Source: Paenibacillus alginolyticus DSM 5050 = NBRC 15375 (GTDB lineage Bacteria > Bacillota > Bacilli > Paenibacillales > NBRC-103111). From it: a stretch of 64,000 nucleotides of DNA. Below the pieces are notes generated by a model. The model was not told the origin of the DNA. It did no database searches and saw only the letters and a list, made by a program, of their open reading frames with translations. The position numbers and the translations under genes were made by a program. Below are positions 45,898 through 55,054 of this stretch, one piece after another. The first letter of the stretch is position 1. Each line of letters begins with the position of its first letter. The stretch covers positions 20,756 through 84,755 of the forward strand of contig NZ_AUGY01000028.1 in assembly GCF_000422905.1 (NCBI RefSeq), written 5' to 3'.

Positions 45898-46119
45898 ATG
45901 ATTTCTCTCACTCGTTTAAACGGTAAAGCCATCATCCTGAATGCCATACTGATCGAACTTATTGAAGAGACTCCTGACACAATGATCACATTGACAACAG
46001 GTAAGAAAATCACAGTACTCGAAAAGGCAGAGGTTGTGGTAAGCTTAGTGCGGACCTACATGCAGGAGATTGGCTCAGTTCGAGCGACAATAAAGTCCAG
46101 GGATGCGGAGGGTTCGTAA
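45898..46119 (+). CDS. swrD: Flagellar FlbD/SwrD family protein
   Basis: 73 residues. ISLTRLNGKAIILNAILIE is the FlbD-family start. In Bacillus subtilis SwrD raises flagellar torque by supporting MotAB. CAGGAGGAGAAGC precedes the ATG. The stop is immediately followed by the fliL GTG. Confidence 0.95.
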   Translation: MISLTRLNGKAIILNAILIELIEETPDTMITLTTGKKITVLEKAEVVVSLVRTYMQEIGSVRATIKSRDAEGS

Positions 46120-46605
46120 GTGTTTAAGAACAAAATTTTCATACTCATTGTCTCCATTCTAATTGCGATTACTCTGATTTTGACGGCTGCCTTTGTTTTG
46201 TGGAACTTTATGGAGAAAAATAATCAATCCAAGGACCCTGCTGTACAAGCTCAGGAAGCAGTTGCAAGTGTGAAGCCAACGAAAGCACCATCGGCTGAGG
46301 CTGTAAAGGCAAACACTGCTATTATTAAAGATATTTTGACCAACTTATCTGGAAGTCAGAATTTCATTAAAATCAGCTTCGCTTTTGAGCTAGAGAACTC
46401 CAAGACGAAAACGGAATTTGATAGTTTGCTTGACTCTGCGGTTAAAGGCACAATTGTACAAGCTTTAGGGGATTTGACAAAGGAACAAATTGAAGGTAGT
46501 AAAGGTTCAGATGGTTTAACTTCTACGTTAATGAACAAGCTAAACCCTTTGCTACATGAGGGTAAAATCAAGCAAATTTGGATAACCGATAAAGTACTAC
46601 AATAA
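46120..46605 (+). CDS. fliL: Flagellar basal-body-associated protein FliL
   Basis: 161 residues, GTG start after GGAGGGTTC. One N-terminal membrane segment (IFILIVSILIAITLILTAAF, near residues 6-25), a flexible linker, and the FliL domain in the last 95 residues. It supports the stator at the motor. The sequence is diverged but the place between swrD and fliM is conserved. Confidence 0.93.
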   Translation: MFKNKIFILIVSILIAITLILTAAFVLWNFMEKNNQSKDPAVQAQEAVASVKPTKAPSAEAVKANTAIIKDILTNLSGSQNFIKISFAFELENSKTKTEFDSLLDSAVKGTIVQALGDLTKEQIEGSKGSDGLTSTLMNKLNPLLHEGKIKQIWITDKVLQ

Positions 46606-46640
46606 CTCGCTTTTGATTTTGCTTAAAGGAGGTGACTCGA

Positions 46641-47639
46641 ATGGTTGATGTTCTGTCGCAAAATGAGATCGATGCCTTGCTAGCTGCTTTGTCCTCAGGC
46701 GAAATGGATGCGGATGAACTTAAAAAAGAGGAAACGCAGAAGAAGGTAAGGGCTTATGACTTTAAGAGAGCAGTGCGTTTCTCAAAGGATCATATTCGGA
46801 GCTTAACCCGGATTCACGAAAACTTTGCACGATTTTTAACAACGTATTTTTCTGCTCAGCTTCGTACGTTCGTACAAATTAGTGTAGTCCAGGTTGAACA
46901 ACTGCCCTACGACGAATTTATTCGTTCGATCCCGAAAATGACCATTTTGAACATCTTTGAAGCGGAGCCTTTAGAGGGTCGAATGGTGCTTGAGGTTCAT
47001 CCCAATGTCGCATTTGCTATGTTGGATCGCTTATTAGGCGGTGCGGGTACGACCCCAACCAAAATTAATGCTTTAACAGAGATTGAAACGATTGTCATGG
47101 AACGCATTTTTAGCAGAGCATTCGATAGTTTACAAGAGGCATGGAAGACTGTCATTGATATTCAACCTCGTTTAGAGGCCCTTGAAACAAATCCGCAGTT
47201 CATGCAGATTGTTTCACCTAATGAAACGATTGCGCTAATATCACTTAGCACCAAAATCGGTGATACAACAGGGATGATCAACTTGTGTATCCCTCATGTG
47301 GTCATCGAACCCATTATGCCTCGACTTTCTGTGCATCATTGGTTTGTCTCCCAGAAGAAGACGAGAGCACCTGAAGAAGTAGAAGCACTTCAATCCCGCT
47401 TGGAAAAAACCAAGCTGCCACTCATTGCAGAATTGGGATCGTCTGAAATTTCCATACGTGATTTCCTTGGCTTAACGGCTGGCGATGTAATCCCGCTGCA
47501 TAAATCCGTCGAAGATTCGCTTCAAGTCAAAGTGGGCGAGAAGCTGAAATATCTCGGAAGCCCCGGAACCTTAAAAGGGAAGATGGCTGTACAAATTACA
47601 GAAATCGTAAACGAAGGAGAAGAAGATTATGACGAATAA
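46641..47639 (+). CDS. fliM: Flagellar motor switch protein FliM
   Basis: 332 residues, equal to Bacillus FliM. LSQNEIDALLAAL at the start binds CheY-P; the CheC-like middle domain and the C-terminal FliN-like domain follow. The ATG at 46641 has AAGGAGGTGA upstream; a GTG at 46632 lies within that site. It overlaps fliY by 11 bases. Confidence 0.98.
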   Translation: MVDVLSQNEIDALLAALSSGEMDADELKKEETQKKVRAYDFKRAVRFSKDHIRSLTRIHENFARFLTTYFSAQLRTFVQISVVQVEQLPYDEFIRSIPKMTILNIFEAEPLEGRMVLEVHPNVAFAMLDRLLGGAGTTPTKINALTEIETIVMERIFSRAFDSLQEAWKTVIDIQPRLEALETNPQFMQIVSPNETIALISLSTKIGDTTGMINLCIPHVVIEPIMPRLSVHHWFVSQKKTRAPEEVEALQSRLEKTKLPLIAELGSSEISIRDFLGLTAGDVIPLHKSVEDSLQVKVGEKLKYLGSPGTLKGKMAVQITEIVNEGEEDYDE

Positions 47640-48951
47640 CAGAGATTATTTGTCCCAGGAAGAGATCGATGCTTTGTTGAGACAGTCATCGGACGATAGT
47701 TCAGCCTCTTCTTATAACGGGCCTCCTAAAGTTGAAGACTATTTATCTCCCCTAGAACAGGATGCACTTGGTGAAATTGGTAATATCACTTTCGGCAGTG
47801 CAGCCACAGCGCTTTCGACATTGCTTGGAATGAAAGTTGATATTACGACACCAAAGGTTTCTATTATTGGTAAAGAAGAATTAGAAGAGCAGTTTCCGAG
47901 ACCTCATGTAGCTGTTCATGTGAATTATGTTGATGGTTTTGATGGTATTAATCTACTTGTCATTAAAACACGTGATGCACAGGTCATTGCTGACTTGATG
48001 ATGGGCGGCGATGGCACCGGTGGTGATGAAAATCTTAGTGAAATTCATATCAGCGCTGTTCAAGAAGCTATGAATCAGATGATGGGATCTTCGGCTACGT
48101 CCATGTCTACCATCTTTAATCGATTTGTCAATATCTCTCCTCCAGGTATCGACATATTAAATTTGTCGAAAGGAGAAGGAAAACTACCCGATGAGGACGT
48201 ATTTATAAAGATATCGTTCCGACTAACCATTGGCGATCTTATTGATTCTAACATCATGCAATTACTACCTGTTCCATTCGCCAAAGAAATGGTATCGATT
48301 CTTATGGGTGGTGATTCTGACTCTTCAATGGAGGCAGCACCAACGGCTCAAGCGCCTGCTCCTGCAGCACAGTCACCAGTACCTACACAGGAAGCTCATA
48401 CGGCGCCTCCAGCAGCTCCAAGTCCCGTTTACGAGCAGCCTATGTACCAACAACAGCAGCCAATGTATGAACAACCGATGTATCAACAGCAGCCAATGTA
48501 TGAACAACCGATGTATCAACAGCCACCAATGGGGCAGCCGATGTATCCTCCACAACAGCCCATGTACCCGCCACAGCAACCCATGTATCAGCAGCCTCCG
48601 GCAGCTTATGGTGGGATGCCGAATCGTAATATTAATGTTCAACCCGTGCAATTTGGGAATTTACAATCAGGTTCGTTGGGACAGGCTGATGATACAAACC
48701 TTAATTTACTACTGGATATACCTCTTAAGGTGACTGTAGAATTAGGCAGAACGCACAAGGTGATTAAAGACATCTTAGAACTTTCCCAGGGATCGATCAT
48801 TGAATTGGATAAGCTGGCAGGTGAGCCTGTAGATATCTTAGTAAATAATAAGTTGATTGCCAAAGGCGAAGTTGTCGTCATCGATGAAAATTTTGGGGTT
48901 CGTGTAACTGACATTGTTAACCAGTGGGAACGAATTCAAAAGTTACAATAA
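47629..48951 (+). CDS. fliY: Motor switch phosphatase FliY with Tyr/Gln/Met/Pro repeat linker
   Basis: 440 residues, longer than Bacillus FliY (378). C-ring protein that also dephosphorylates CheY-P. LSQEEIDALL starts it; the two phosphatase motifs DALGEIGN and SAVQEAMN fit [DS]x3Ex2N. The linker, residues about 266-324, repeats PMYQQ and PMYEQ type units. The C-terminal FliN (SpoA) domain ends VTDIVNQWERIQKLQ. Overlaps fliM by 11 bases. Confidence 0.96.
   Translation: MTNNRDYLSQEEIDALLRQSSDDSSASSYNGPPKVEDYLSPLEQDALGEIGNITFGSAATALSTLLGMKVDITTPKVSIIGKEELEEQFPRPHVAVHVNYVDGFDGINLLVIKTRDAQVIADLMMGGDGTGGDENLSEIHISAVQEAMNQMMGSSATSMSTIFNRFVNISPPGIDILNLSKGEGKLPDEDVFIKISFRLTIGDLIDSNIMQLLPVPFAKEMVSILMGGDSDSSMEAAPTAQAPAPAAQSPVPTQEAHTAPPAAPSPVYEQPMYQQQQPMYEQPMYQQQPMYEQPMYQQPPMGQPMYPPQQPMYPPQQPMYQQPPAAYGGMPNRNINVQPVQFGNLQSGSLGQADDTNLNLLLDIPLKVTVELGRTHKVIKDILELSQGSIIELDKLAGEPVDILVNNKLIAKGEVVVIDENFGVRVTDIVNQWERIQKLQ
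48424..48600 (+). repeat. in-frame repeats encoding the FliY linker
   Basis: Short in-frame repeats encode about nine PMY units separated by Gln, Glu and Pro residues. Near-identical DNA blocks (CAGCCAATGTATGAACAACC type) recur at 15- to 33-base spacing, suggesting expansion by slippage. The domains on both sides are intact. Confidence 0.9.
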
Positions 48952-48975
48952 TTTAAATTTAGGGGGATTTTACTC

Positions 48976-49338
48976 ATGGCTAACCGTATTCTTATTGTTG
49001 ATGATGCTGCATTTATGAGAATGATGATTCGTGATATTTTATCTAAAAATGGTTATGAGGTTTGTGGCGAAGCGAATGATGGTGCTCAAGCTATCGAGAA
49101 ATACAAGGAATTGAAACCTGATTTAATTACTATGGATATTACGATGCCTGAGATGGACGGCATTCAAGCATTGAAAGAAATCAAAAAAATTGAACCTACT
49201 GCAAAAGTCATTATGTGTTCCGCTATGGGGCAGCAAGCCATGGTTATTGATGCGATTCAAGCAGGGGCAAAAGACTTTATCGTGAAACCATTTCAAGCAG
49301 ACCGTGTTATCGAAGCGATTAAAAAGACTCTAGGTTAA
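48976..49338 (+). CDS. cheY: Chemotaxis response regulator CheY
   Basis: 120 residues, a single receiver domain. D54 in LITMDITMPEMDG is the phosphorylation site; ILIVDDAAFMR carries the acidic pocket and the C-terminal DFIVKPF the conserved Lys. The place after fliY matches Bacillus. GGGGG precedes the ATG. Confidence 0.98.
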   Translation: MANRILIVDDAAFMRMMIRDILSKNGYEVCGEANDGAQAIEKYKELKPDLITMDITMPEMDGIQALKEIKKIEPTAKVIMCSAMGQQAMVIDAIQAGAKDFIVKPFQADRVIEAIKKTLG

Positions 49339-49386
49339 ACCGTCAATGTTCGGTTGAGTCTTACATAAACCGAAAGGGTTGTTACT

Positions 49387-50016
49387 ATGAGAAGACTCCT
49401 ATCGAAACGACTGATTACTGCCATATTAAGTATAGTCGCAATGTTATATACCCAATCCATAAGTTTTGCTGAAACAGAGCCAGGACAAGGTCTTCCAACA
49501 TCGGAATTTCCGACGACCGACCCATTTAGTTCATTTGGCATGATCGTTAAGGTCATTTTCTTTCTCGTATTAATTATTCTCTTATTCTTTGTACTTATGA
49601 AATACATAGCTAAGAAAAACAAAGGTTCTTTGTTCGGGAACTCAATACGTTCTTTAGGTGGGGTTCCCCTCGGACAAAATAAATCGATTCAGATTGTTGA
49701 AATTGGTCATTCGCTCTTCGTGGTTGGCGTCGGTGAGAACATTCAGTTGTTGGATAAGATCAATGACGCCGATGAAGTTGCGTATATTTCGGAACTGCTA
49801 ACTTCATCCCAGGATGATGGCGTGGGCTTTGGTGCAGTAAGTAAGTGGTTAAGCAAGCTTCCTGTTAGGAAGAAAGAGATCGAGGAAGAAGTAGAAATCA
49901 CTTCATCCTTTCAACAAGTATTTCATGATAGGCTGCAGCGAGTATCAAACCGTAATAAAGATGCTCACGAATGGCTTTCTGATCAAAAACATAAAGATCG
50001 GTTGAATGATGAATGA
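49387..50016 (+). CDS. fliO: Flagellar biosynthesis protein FliO/FliZ
   Basis: 209 residues. A signal-like N-terminus (ITAILSIVAMLYTQSISFA, near residues 10-28) and a membrane segment (IVKVIFFLVLIILLFFVLM, near 53-71) precede a FliO domain with LGQNKSIQIVEIGHSLFVVGV. Assists FliP assembly in the export gate. Overlaps fliP by ATGA. Confidence 0.93.
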   Translation: MRRLLSKRLITAILSIVAMLYTQSISFAETEPGQGLPTSEFPTTDPFSSFGMIVKVIFFLVLIILLFFVLMKYIAKKNKGSLFGNSIRSLGGVPLGQNKSIQIVEIGHSLFVVGVGENIQLLDKINDADEVAYISELLTSSQDDGVGFGAVSKWLSKLPVRKKEIEEEVEITSSFQQVFHDRLQRVSNRNKDAHEWLSDQKHKDRLNDE

Positions 50017-50786
50017 AAAGAAATAAATTAGTTCTTACGCTTCTGATTGTCATGATTTCAGTGTTCCTCTTATCACTGACAGCTTCTGCTGCTGAAACAG
50101 ATCCAAACAATCCGATCCCTGGGTTAAATGTGAATATTGGGACTAGCGGCACTGCCGGTGGATCTTCTAACACAGTAACCTTATTGCTCTTATTAACTGT
50201 ATTAAGTCTTGCACCATCTTTTCTAATTTTAATGACAAGTTTCACAAGAATTGTCATCGTGCTTGGTTTCGTTCGAACTTCACTTGGAACCCAGCAGATG
50301 CCGCCTAATCAGGTTTTAATCGGACTAGCTCTGTTTTTAACCTTTTTTATTATGTCTCCAACCTTGGGAGAGGTTAATCAGACAGCTCTGCAGCCTTATT
50401 TGAAGGGTGAAATGAATCAGACCCAGGCGTTTGAGAAAGCATCGTTACCAATGAAGAAGTTTATGTTCAAGCATACACGTCAGAAGGATCTAAAGTTGTT
50501 CTTAGACTACACCAAAGCTAAGGCACCTACAGGCGTAGAAGATATACCGATTACTTCATTAGTTCCGGCATACGCAATAAGTGAACTGAAATCAGCTTTC
50601 CAGATGGGATTCATGATTTTCATCCCGTTTCTGGTCATAGATATGGTTGTATCCAGTACCTTAATGGCAATGGGAATGATGATGTTACCGCCTGTTATGA
50701 TTTCACTTCCTTTTAAAATTCTACTTTTCATACTTGTAGATGGTTGGTATCTTGTGGTGAGATCATTACTCCTAAGCTATGGTTAA
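50013..50786 (+). CDS. fliP: Flagellar export gate protein FliP
   Basis: 257 residues. Signal peptide, then membrane helices with the conserved FLILMTSFTRIVIVLGFVR (in part) and PPNQVLIGLALFLTFFIMSP (in part), and a C-terminal pair PFLVIDMVVSSTLMAMGMMMLPP (in part). Forms the export channel with FliQ and FliR. ATGA overlap with fliO. Confidence 0.98.
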   Translation: MKRNKLVLTLLIVMISVFLLSLTASAAETDPNNPIPGLNVNIGTSGTAGGSSNTVTLLLLLTVLSLAPSFLILMTSFTRIVIVLGFVRTSLGTQQMPPNQVLIGLALFLTFFIMSPTLGEVNQTALQPYLKGEMNQTQAFEKASLPMKKFMFKHTRQKDLKLFLDYTKAKAPTGVEDIPITSLVPAYAISELKSAFQMGFMIFIPFLVIDMVVSSTLMAMGMMMLPPVMISLPFKILLFILVDGWYLVVRSLLLSYG

Positions 50787-50811
50787 GGATCAAGATATCG
50801 GAGGTTTCTAA

Positions 50812-51081
50812 ATGGGTTCGGAATTTGTAATACGGATTGCTGGTGAGGCTGTTTATACCGTGCTTAAAGCAAGTGCACCCATGCTTATTATTGGTCTTGT
50901 CGTTGGTCTCATCATTAGTATTTTTCAAGCAACGACGCAGATTCAAGAACAAACCTTAGCGTTTGTTCCCAAAATTGTTGCGGTTTTGCTGTCTATCTTA
51001 ATATTTGGACCTTGGATCATGAATACGCTGGTTGACTTTACCTTTAATTTACTCAACAACCTTTACAAATTCGTTGGATAG
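50812..51081 (+). CDS. fliQ: Flagellar export gate protein FliQ
   Basis: 89 residues with two membrane hairpin segments (APMLIIGLVVGLIISIFQAT and VAVLLSILIFGPWIMNTLV). QEQTLAFVPKI between them is the conserved loop. ATATCGGAGG precedes the ATG. fliR begins three bases after the stop. Confidence 0.97.
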   Translation: MGSEFVIRIAGEAVYTVLKASAPMLIIGLVVGLIISIFQATTQIQEQTLAFVPKIVAVLLSILIFGPWIMNTLVDFTFNLLNNLYKFVG

Positions 51082-51084
51082 GTT

Positions 51085-51894
51085 GTGAGCGATATGACAT
51101 ACTTTTTTCAAGTTATTCCTATCTTTCTGCTTATTTTTTGTCGAATTACATCGTTCTTTGTCGTTGTTCCAATTCTCTCCTCAAGAAATGTTCCGATGAT
51201 GTTCAAAATCGGTCTTTCTGTATTCATCTCGTTAATCATTTTTGCGACTATGGGGTTGGATAAACCCATTCCCATGGATGGTGAATACATTCTATTGATT
51301 ATTCGTGAAATGCTTGTTGGCGTTTTACTTGGTTTTCTCGCTTATATCTTTTTTACAGTTGTCCAGACTGCCGGTTCTTTTATGGATATGCAAATCGGTT
51401 TCAGTATGGCGAGTGTAATTGATCCTCTAACAGGGGTCTCAAGCCCAATGTTAGGCAACCTTAAGTATATGATCGCCGTGCTGCTTTTTCTTTCATTTGA
51501 TGGGCACCATTATTTGATTAGAGCGATTATTGACAGCTACCGCTGGATACCGCTGGACAATCAACTGTTTGCACGTATCTATGATGGACAAATTTCGAAT
51601 TTCTTGTTTCAATCGCTATCTAAAATGTTTTATCTCTCGTTTCAACTCGCTGCTCCTATAATAGCAGCCCTTTTTTTGACAGATTTGGGCTTAGGACTCT
51701 TAACGAGGGTTGCTCCGCAATTCAATATTTTCGTGATCGGCGCACCTTTGAAAATGATACTTGGCTTTTTTCTGCTAGTCATTCTTTTCCCAGAATTAAT
51801 CTCACAATTCCAAAATTTATTTGCAACCATTTTTGATTACATGGAGAAGTTGCTTCAACTGATTAGCGGCACACAGCAACCATCACCTAAGTAG
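51085..51894 (+). CDS. fliR: Flagellar export gate protein FliR
   Basis: 269 residues, GTG start. Multi-span membrane protein with family features PMMFKIGLSVFISLIIF, MQIGFSMASVIDPLTG and FNIFVIGAPLKMILGF. Joins FliP and FliQ in the channel. The start follows fliQ after three bases, with GGATAGG as a weak ribosome site. Confidence 0.95.
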   Translation: MSDMTYFFQVIPIFLLIFCRITSFFVVVPILSSRNVPMMFKIGLSVFISLIIFATMGLDKPIPMDGEYILLIIREMLVGVLLGFLAYIFFTVVQTAGSFMDMQIGFSMASVIDPLTGVSSPMLGNLKYMIAVLLFLSFDGHHYLIRAIIDSYRWIPLDNQLFARIYDGQISNFLFQSLSKMFYLSFQLAAPIIAALFLTDLGLGLLTRVAPQFNIFVIGAPLKMILGFFLLVILFPELISQFQNLFATIFDYMEKLLQLISGTQQPSPK

Positions 51895-51904
51895 GAGGTA
51901 AGCC

Positions 51905-52999
51905 GTGTCCCAAACATTTCGTTTGCAGCTAGATTTACAATGGTTTGCTGGGGAAAAGACGGAACCTGCAACAGCAAAGAAAAGGCAAGATGCTCGTAAA
52001 AAGGGTCAAGTTGCGAAGAGTATGGATTTACCTGCGGCATTTATTTTACTTTTTTCATTTCTATCGTTCCTCATGTTCGGTAGTTATATGAAAGAGAAGA
52101 TAGTTAACATTTTTCGCAACGTCTACGAGAATCAACTGACGATGGACATTACAGCCGCAAACGTTCAGGTATTATTCGTAAATTTAGTCCAACAAGGTTT
52201 AATCATTTTGGCTCCTATTTTCATCCTTGTTGTTTTAATAGCTTTTATTGGAAATTATGCACAAATTGGTTTTATGTTCATTGGCGATCCTCTCATGATG
52301 AAATTTAACAAGATCAACCCGATCGAGGGTTTCAAACGGATTTTTTCGCTACGAACCGTCATGGATTTTCTTAAATCAACAATGAAGATGTTAATTATCG
52401 GGTATGTCGTTTACACGACATTAATGGGTGAAAAAGCTAAGCTGCTAGGCCTTGGCCATGCTCCGTTGGAAAGTACATTTTCATTTATTGCTTCAGTCAC
52501 GCTATCACTAGGGATCAAAATTGGCGCGATTTTAATAGTCCTTGCCATTTTTGATTTCATTTATCAAAAGTATGAATACGAGAAAAGTCTCAAAATGTCC
52601 AAACAGGATATTAAAGATGAGTATAAGAAGAGTGAAGGGGATCCACTTATCAAAGGAAAGATCCGCGCGAAGCAGCGCCAGATGGCCATGCAGCGCATGA
52701 TGCAAGAGGTTCCCAAAGCAGATGTTATTATTACCAATCCAACCCACTTTGCGGTAGCTTTGAAATATGATTCGAACAATATGCAAGCCCCGACAGTTAT
52801 AGCTAAGGGCGCGGATTATGTTGCTTTAAAAATTAAAGAAGTTGCGAAGAAAAACGGAATTATGACAATGGAAAATAAACCGCTTGCTCGAGCGATCTTT
52901 GCACAGGTGGAAATTGGTGACTCCATTCCCGCTGAGCTGTTCCAGGCTGTCGCAGAAGTATTGGCTTATGTATATAAGGTGAAGGGCAAAACGAACTAA
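51905..52999 (+). CDS. flhB: Flagellar export switch protein FlhB
   Basis: 364 residues, GTG start after GTAGGAGG. Four membrane segments, then a cytoplasmic domain that cleaves itself at N278-P279-T280-H281 (ITNPTHFAVALKY) and switches export from rod/hook to filament. EKTEPATAKKRQDARKKGQVA (in part) is the N-terminal signature. Its tail is the relative of the stand-alone protein at 21970. Confidence 0.97.
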   Translation: MSQTFRLQLDLQWFAGEKTEPATAKKRQDARKKGQVAKSMDLPAAFILLFSFLSFLMFGSYMKEKIVNIFRNVYENQLTMDITAANVQVLFVNLVQQGLIILAPIFILVVLIAFIGNYAQIGFMFIGDPLMMKFNKINPIEGFKRIFSLRTVMDFLKSTMKMLIIGYVVYTTLMGEKAKLLGLGHAPLESTFSFIASVTLSLGIKIGAILIVLAIFDFIYQKYEYEKSLKMSKQDIKDEYKKSEGDPLIKGKIRAKQRQMAMQRMMQEVPKADVIITNPTHFAVALKYDSNNMQAPTVIAKGADYVALKIKEVAKKNGIMTMENKPLARAIFAQVEIGDSIPAELFQAVAEVLAYVYKVKGKTN

Positions 53000-53020
53000 C
53001 GAGGAGGGGGGTACAATCAA

Positions 53021-55054
53021 ATGAAGATCAAGGATTTATTGGTTCTTATAGGCATTATCGGTATTGTATTAATGATGATTGTACCGGTTCCAATCCCTTT
53101 GCTGGATTTTCTATTAATTATTAATATATCGATTGCCTTAATGATTATTTTGGTTGCTATGAATACAAAAGAAGCGCTTCAGTTCTCAATCTTCCCTTCT
53201 TTACTCCTGATTACGACATTGTTTCGTTTGGCGTTAAACGTATCAACTACGCGGAACATTTTGTCGCATGCAGAAGCAGGCGACGTGGTCAGAACTTTTG
53301 GTTCTTTCGTCGCTCAAGGAAATATCGTCGTGGGATTCGTCGTGTTTCTCATCCTTGTCTTGGTACAATTCATCGTAATTACCAAAGGTTCTGAGCGCGT
53401 TGCCGAGGTTGCAGCGAGATTTACACTCGATGCGATGCCTGGAAAACAAATGAGTATTGACGCAGATTTGAATGCAGGCTTGATCAACGAGGTCCAAGCT
53501 CGTGAACGTAGGCAAAAGATTGAAAGAGAAGCTGATTTCTATGGAGCAATGGATGGGGCAAGTAAGTTTGTTAAAGGGGATGCCATAGCCGGCATCATCA
53601 TCCTCGTCATCAATTTGATTGGTGGCTTTATTATTGGGATGACGATGAAAGGGATGTCTTTTTCTAAAGCACTTGAAACATTCTCGATCCTAACTATTGG
53701 TGATGGACTCGTCAGCCAAATTCCTGCTCTGTTGATTTCAACGGCTGCGGGTATTATCGTTACACGGGCATCATCAGAAGGAAATTTAGGTCACGATATC
53801 ACCAAACAGTTAACCGGTCAACCTAAGCTTCTTTATATAGTTGCTGGTACTCTTGTGGTGCTTGGCTTATTCACACCAATTCATTGGTTCACGACGTTCC
53901 CAATTGCTGGTTTGTTAATTTACGCAGCTTTTAGAATGCAAAAGAATTTGGATCGCGAAGCGATCAAAGAAGAACAATTGGTCGAGGAGCAGCAAATTGA
54001 GGAAGTACGGAGCCCTGAAAGTGTTATTTCCTTGTTACAAGTCGATCCTATTGAATTTGAATTTGGTTATGGATTAATCCCTCTTGCTGATACTCAACAA
54101 GGTGGAGATTTACTGGATCGAATCATTTTGATTCGCAGGCAGTGTGCACTTGAACTTGGGGTTGTTGTACCCGTTATTCGCATCCGTGACAATATTCAAC
54201 TAAGGCCGAATGAGTATATCATCAAAATAAAAGGCAATACCGTTGCACGCGGCGAACTACTTCTTAATCACTACTTAGCCATGAGTCCTGGCATTGATGA
54301 TGACTCAATTGCAGGTATAGAAACGACCGAGCCAGCCTTTGGATTGCCCGCTATATGGATAGATGAAGTGACCAAAGAAAGAGCGGAGCTATCTGGCTAC
54401 ACTGTTGTTGATCCGCCTTCGGTAGTGGCGACACACTTAACAGAAATTATTAAGAAACATACACATGAACTTCTGGGTCGTCAAGAAACTAAAGCACTTA
54501 TTGAGAATGTTCGCGAGTCTTATCCAGCACTTGTCGATGATCTTATTCCTTCCGTATTATCGGTTGGGGATGTTCAGAAGGTATTGGCTAAGTTACTGCG
54601 TGAGAAAATTTCTGTACGTGACTTGGTAACGATTTTGGAAACTCTTGCTGATTATGGCTCCTACACAAAAGATCCAGAAATACTAACTGAATATGTAAGA
54701 CAATCATTGTCTAGACAAATAACTCAACAGTTTACATCTTTAGGTGATTCCCTAAAAGTCATTACGGTTGGCCCTTCTGTGGAAAAGAAAATTGCCGATT
54801 CTGTTCAGCAATCAGATCAAGGGAGTTACTTAGCACTTGACCCATCCTCTTCCCAAATTATTTATCATCGCGTCAGCGAGCAAGTTTCTAAATTGATTCA
54901 ATCTGGACAACAGCCGGTTATTTTAACCTCACCAACGATTCGGATGTATTTAAGACAACTGCTTGAGAGAACTTTACAAGATATACCTGTATTATCCTAT
55001 AGCGAATTAGAGCCTAGCGTTGAAATTCAGAGTATGGGGGTAGTCAATTTATGA
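53021..55054 (+). CDS. flhA: Flagellar biosynthesis protein FlhA
   Basis: 677 residues. Large gate component: about eight membrane segments in the first 310 residues, including the conserved FHIPEP-type loop (SERVAEVAARFTLDAMPGKQ), then a cytoplasmic ring domain that docks chaperones. GAGGAGGGGGG precedes the ATG. Overlaps flhF by ATGA. Confidence 0.98.
   Translation: MKIKDLLVLIGIIGIVLMMIVPVPIPLLDFLLIINISIALMIILVAMNTKEALQFSIFPSLLLITTLFRLALNVSTTRNILSHAEAGDVVRTFGSFVAQGNIVVGFVVFLILVLVQFIVITKGSERVAEVAARFTLDAMPGKQMSIDADLNAGLINEVQARERRQKIEREADFYGAMDGASKFVKGDAIAGIIILVINLIGGFIIGMTMKGMSFSKALETFSILTIGDGLVSQIPALLISTAAGIIVTRASSEGNLGHDITKQLTGQPKLLYIVAGTLVVLGLFTPIHWFTTFPIAGLLIYAAFRMQKNLDREAIKEEQLVEEQQIEEVRSPESVISLLQVDPIEFEFGYGLIPLADTQQGGDLLDRIILIRRQCALELGVVVPVIRIRDNIQLRPNEYIIKIKGNTVARGELLLNHYLAMSPGIDDDSIAGIETTEPAFGLPAIWIDEVTKERAELSGYTVVDPPSVVATHLTEIIKKHTHELLGRQETKALIENVRESYPALVDDLIPSVLSVGDVQKVLAKLLREKISVRDLVTILETLADYGSYTKDPEILTEYVRQSLSRQITQQFTSLGDSLKVITVGPSVEKKIADSVQQSDQGSYLALDPSSSQIIYHRVSEQVSKLIQSGQQPVILTSPTIRMYLRQLLERTLQDIPVLSYSELEPSVEIQSMGVVNL

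Noticed and set aside
48373..48651. Open frame on the minus strand rich in His/Leu/Ile, and possible CRISPR-like spacing
   Set aside because: It is the complement of the in-frame FliY linker repeats; spacing is irregular, there are no unique spacers and the repeats are coding.
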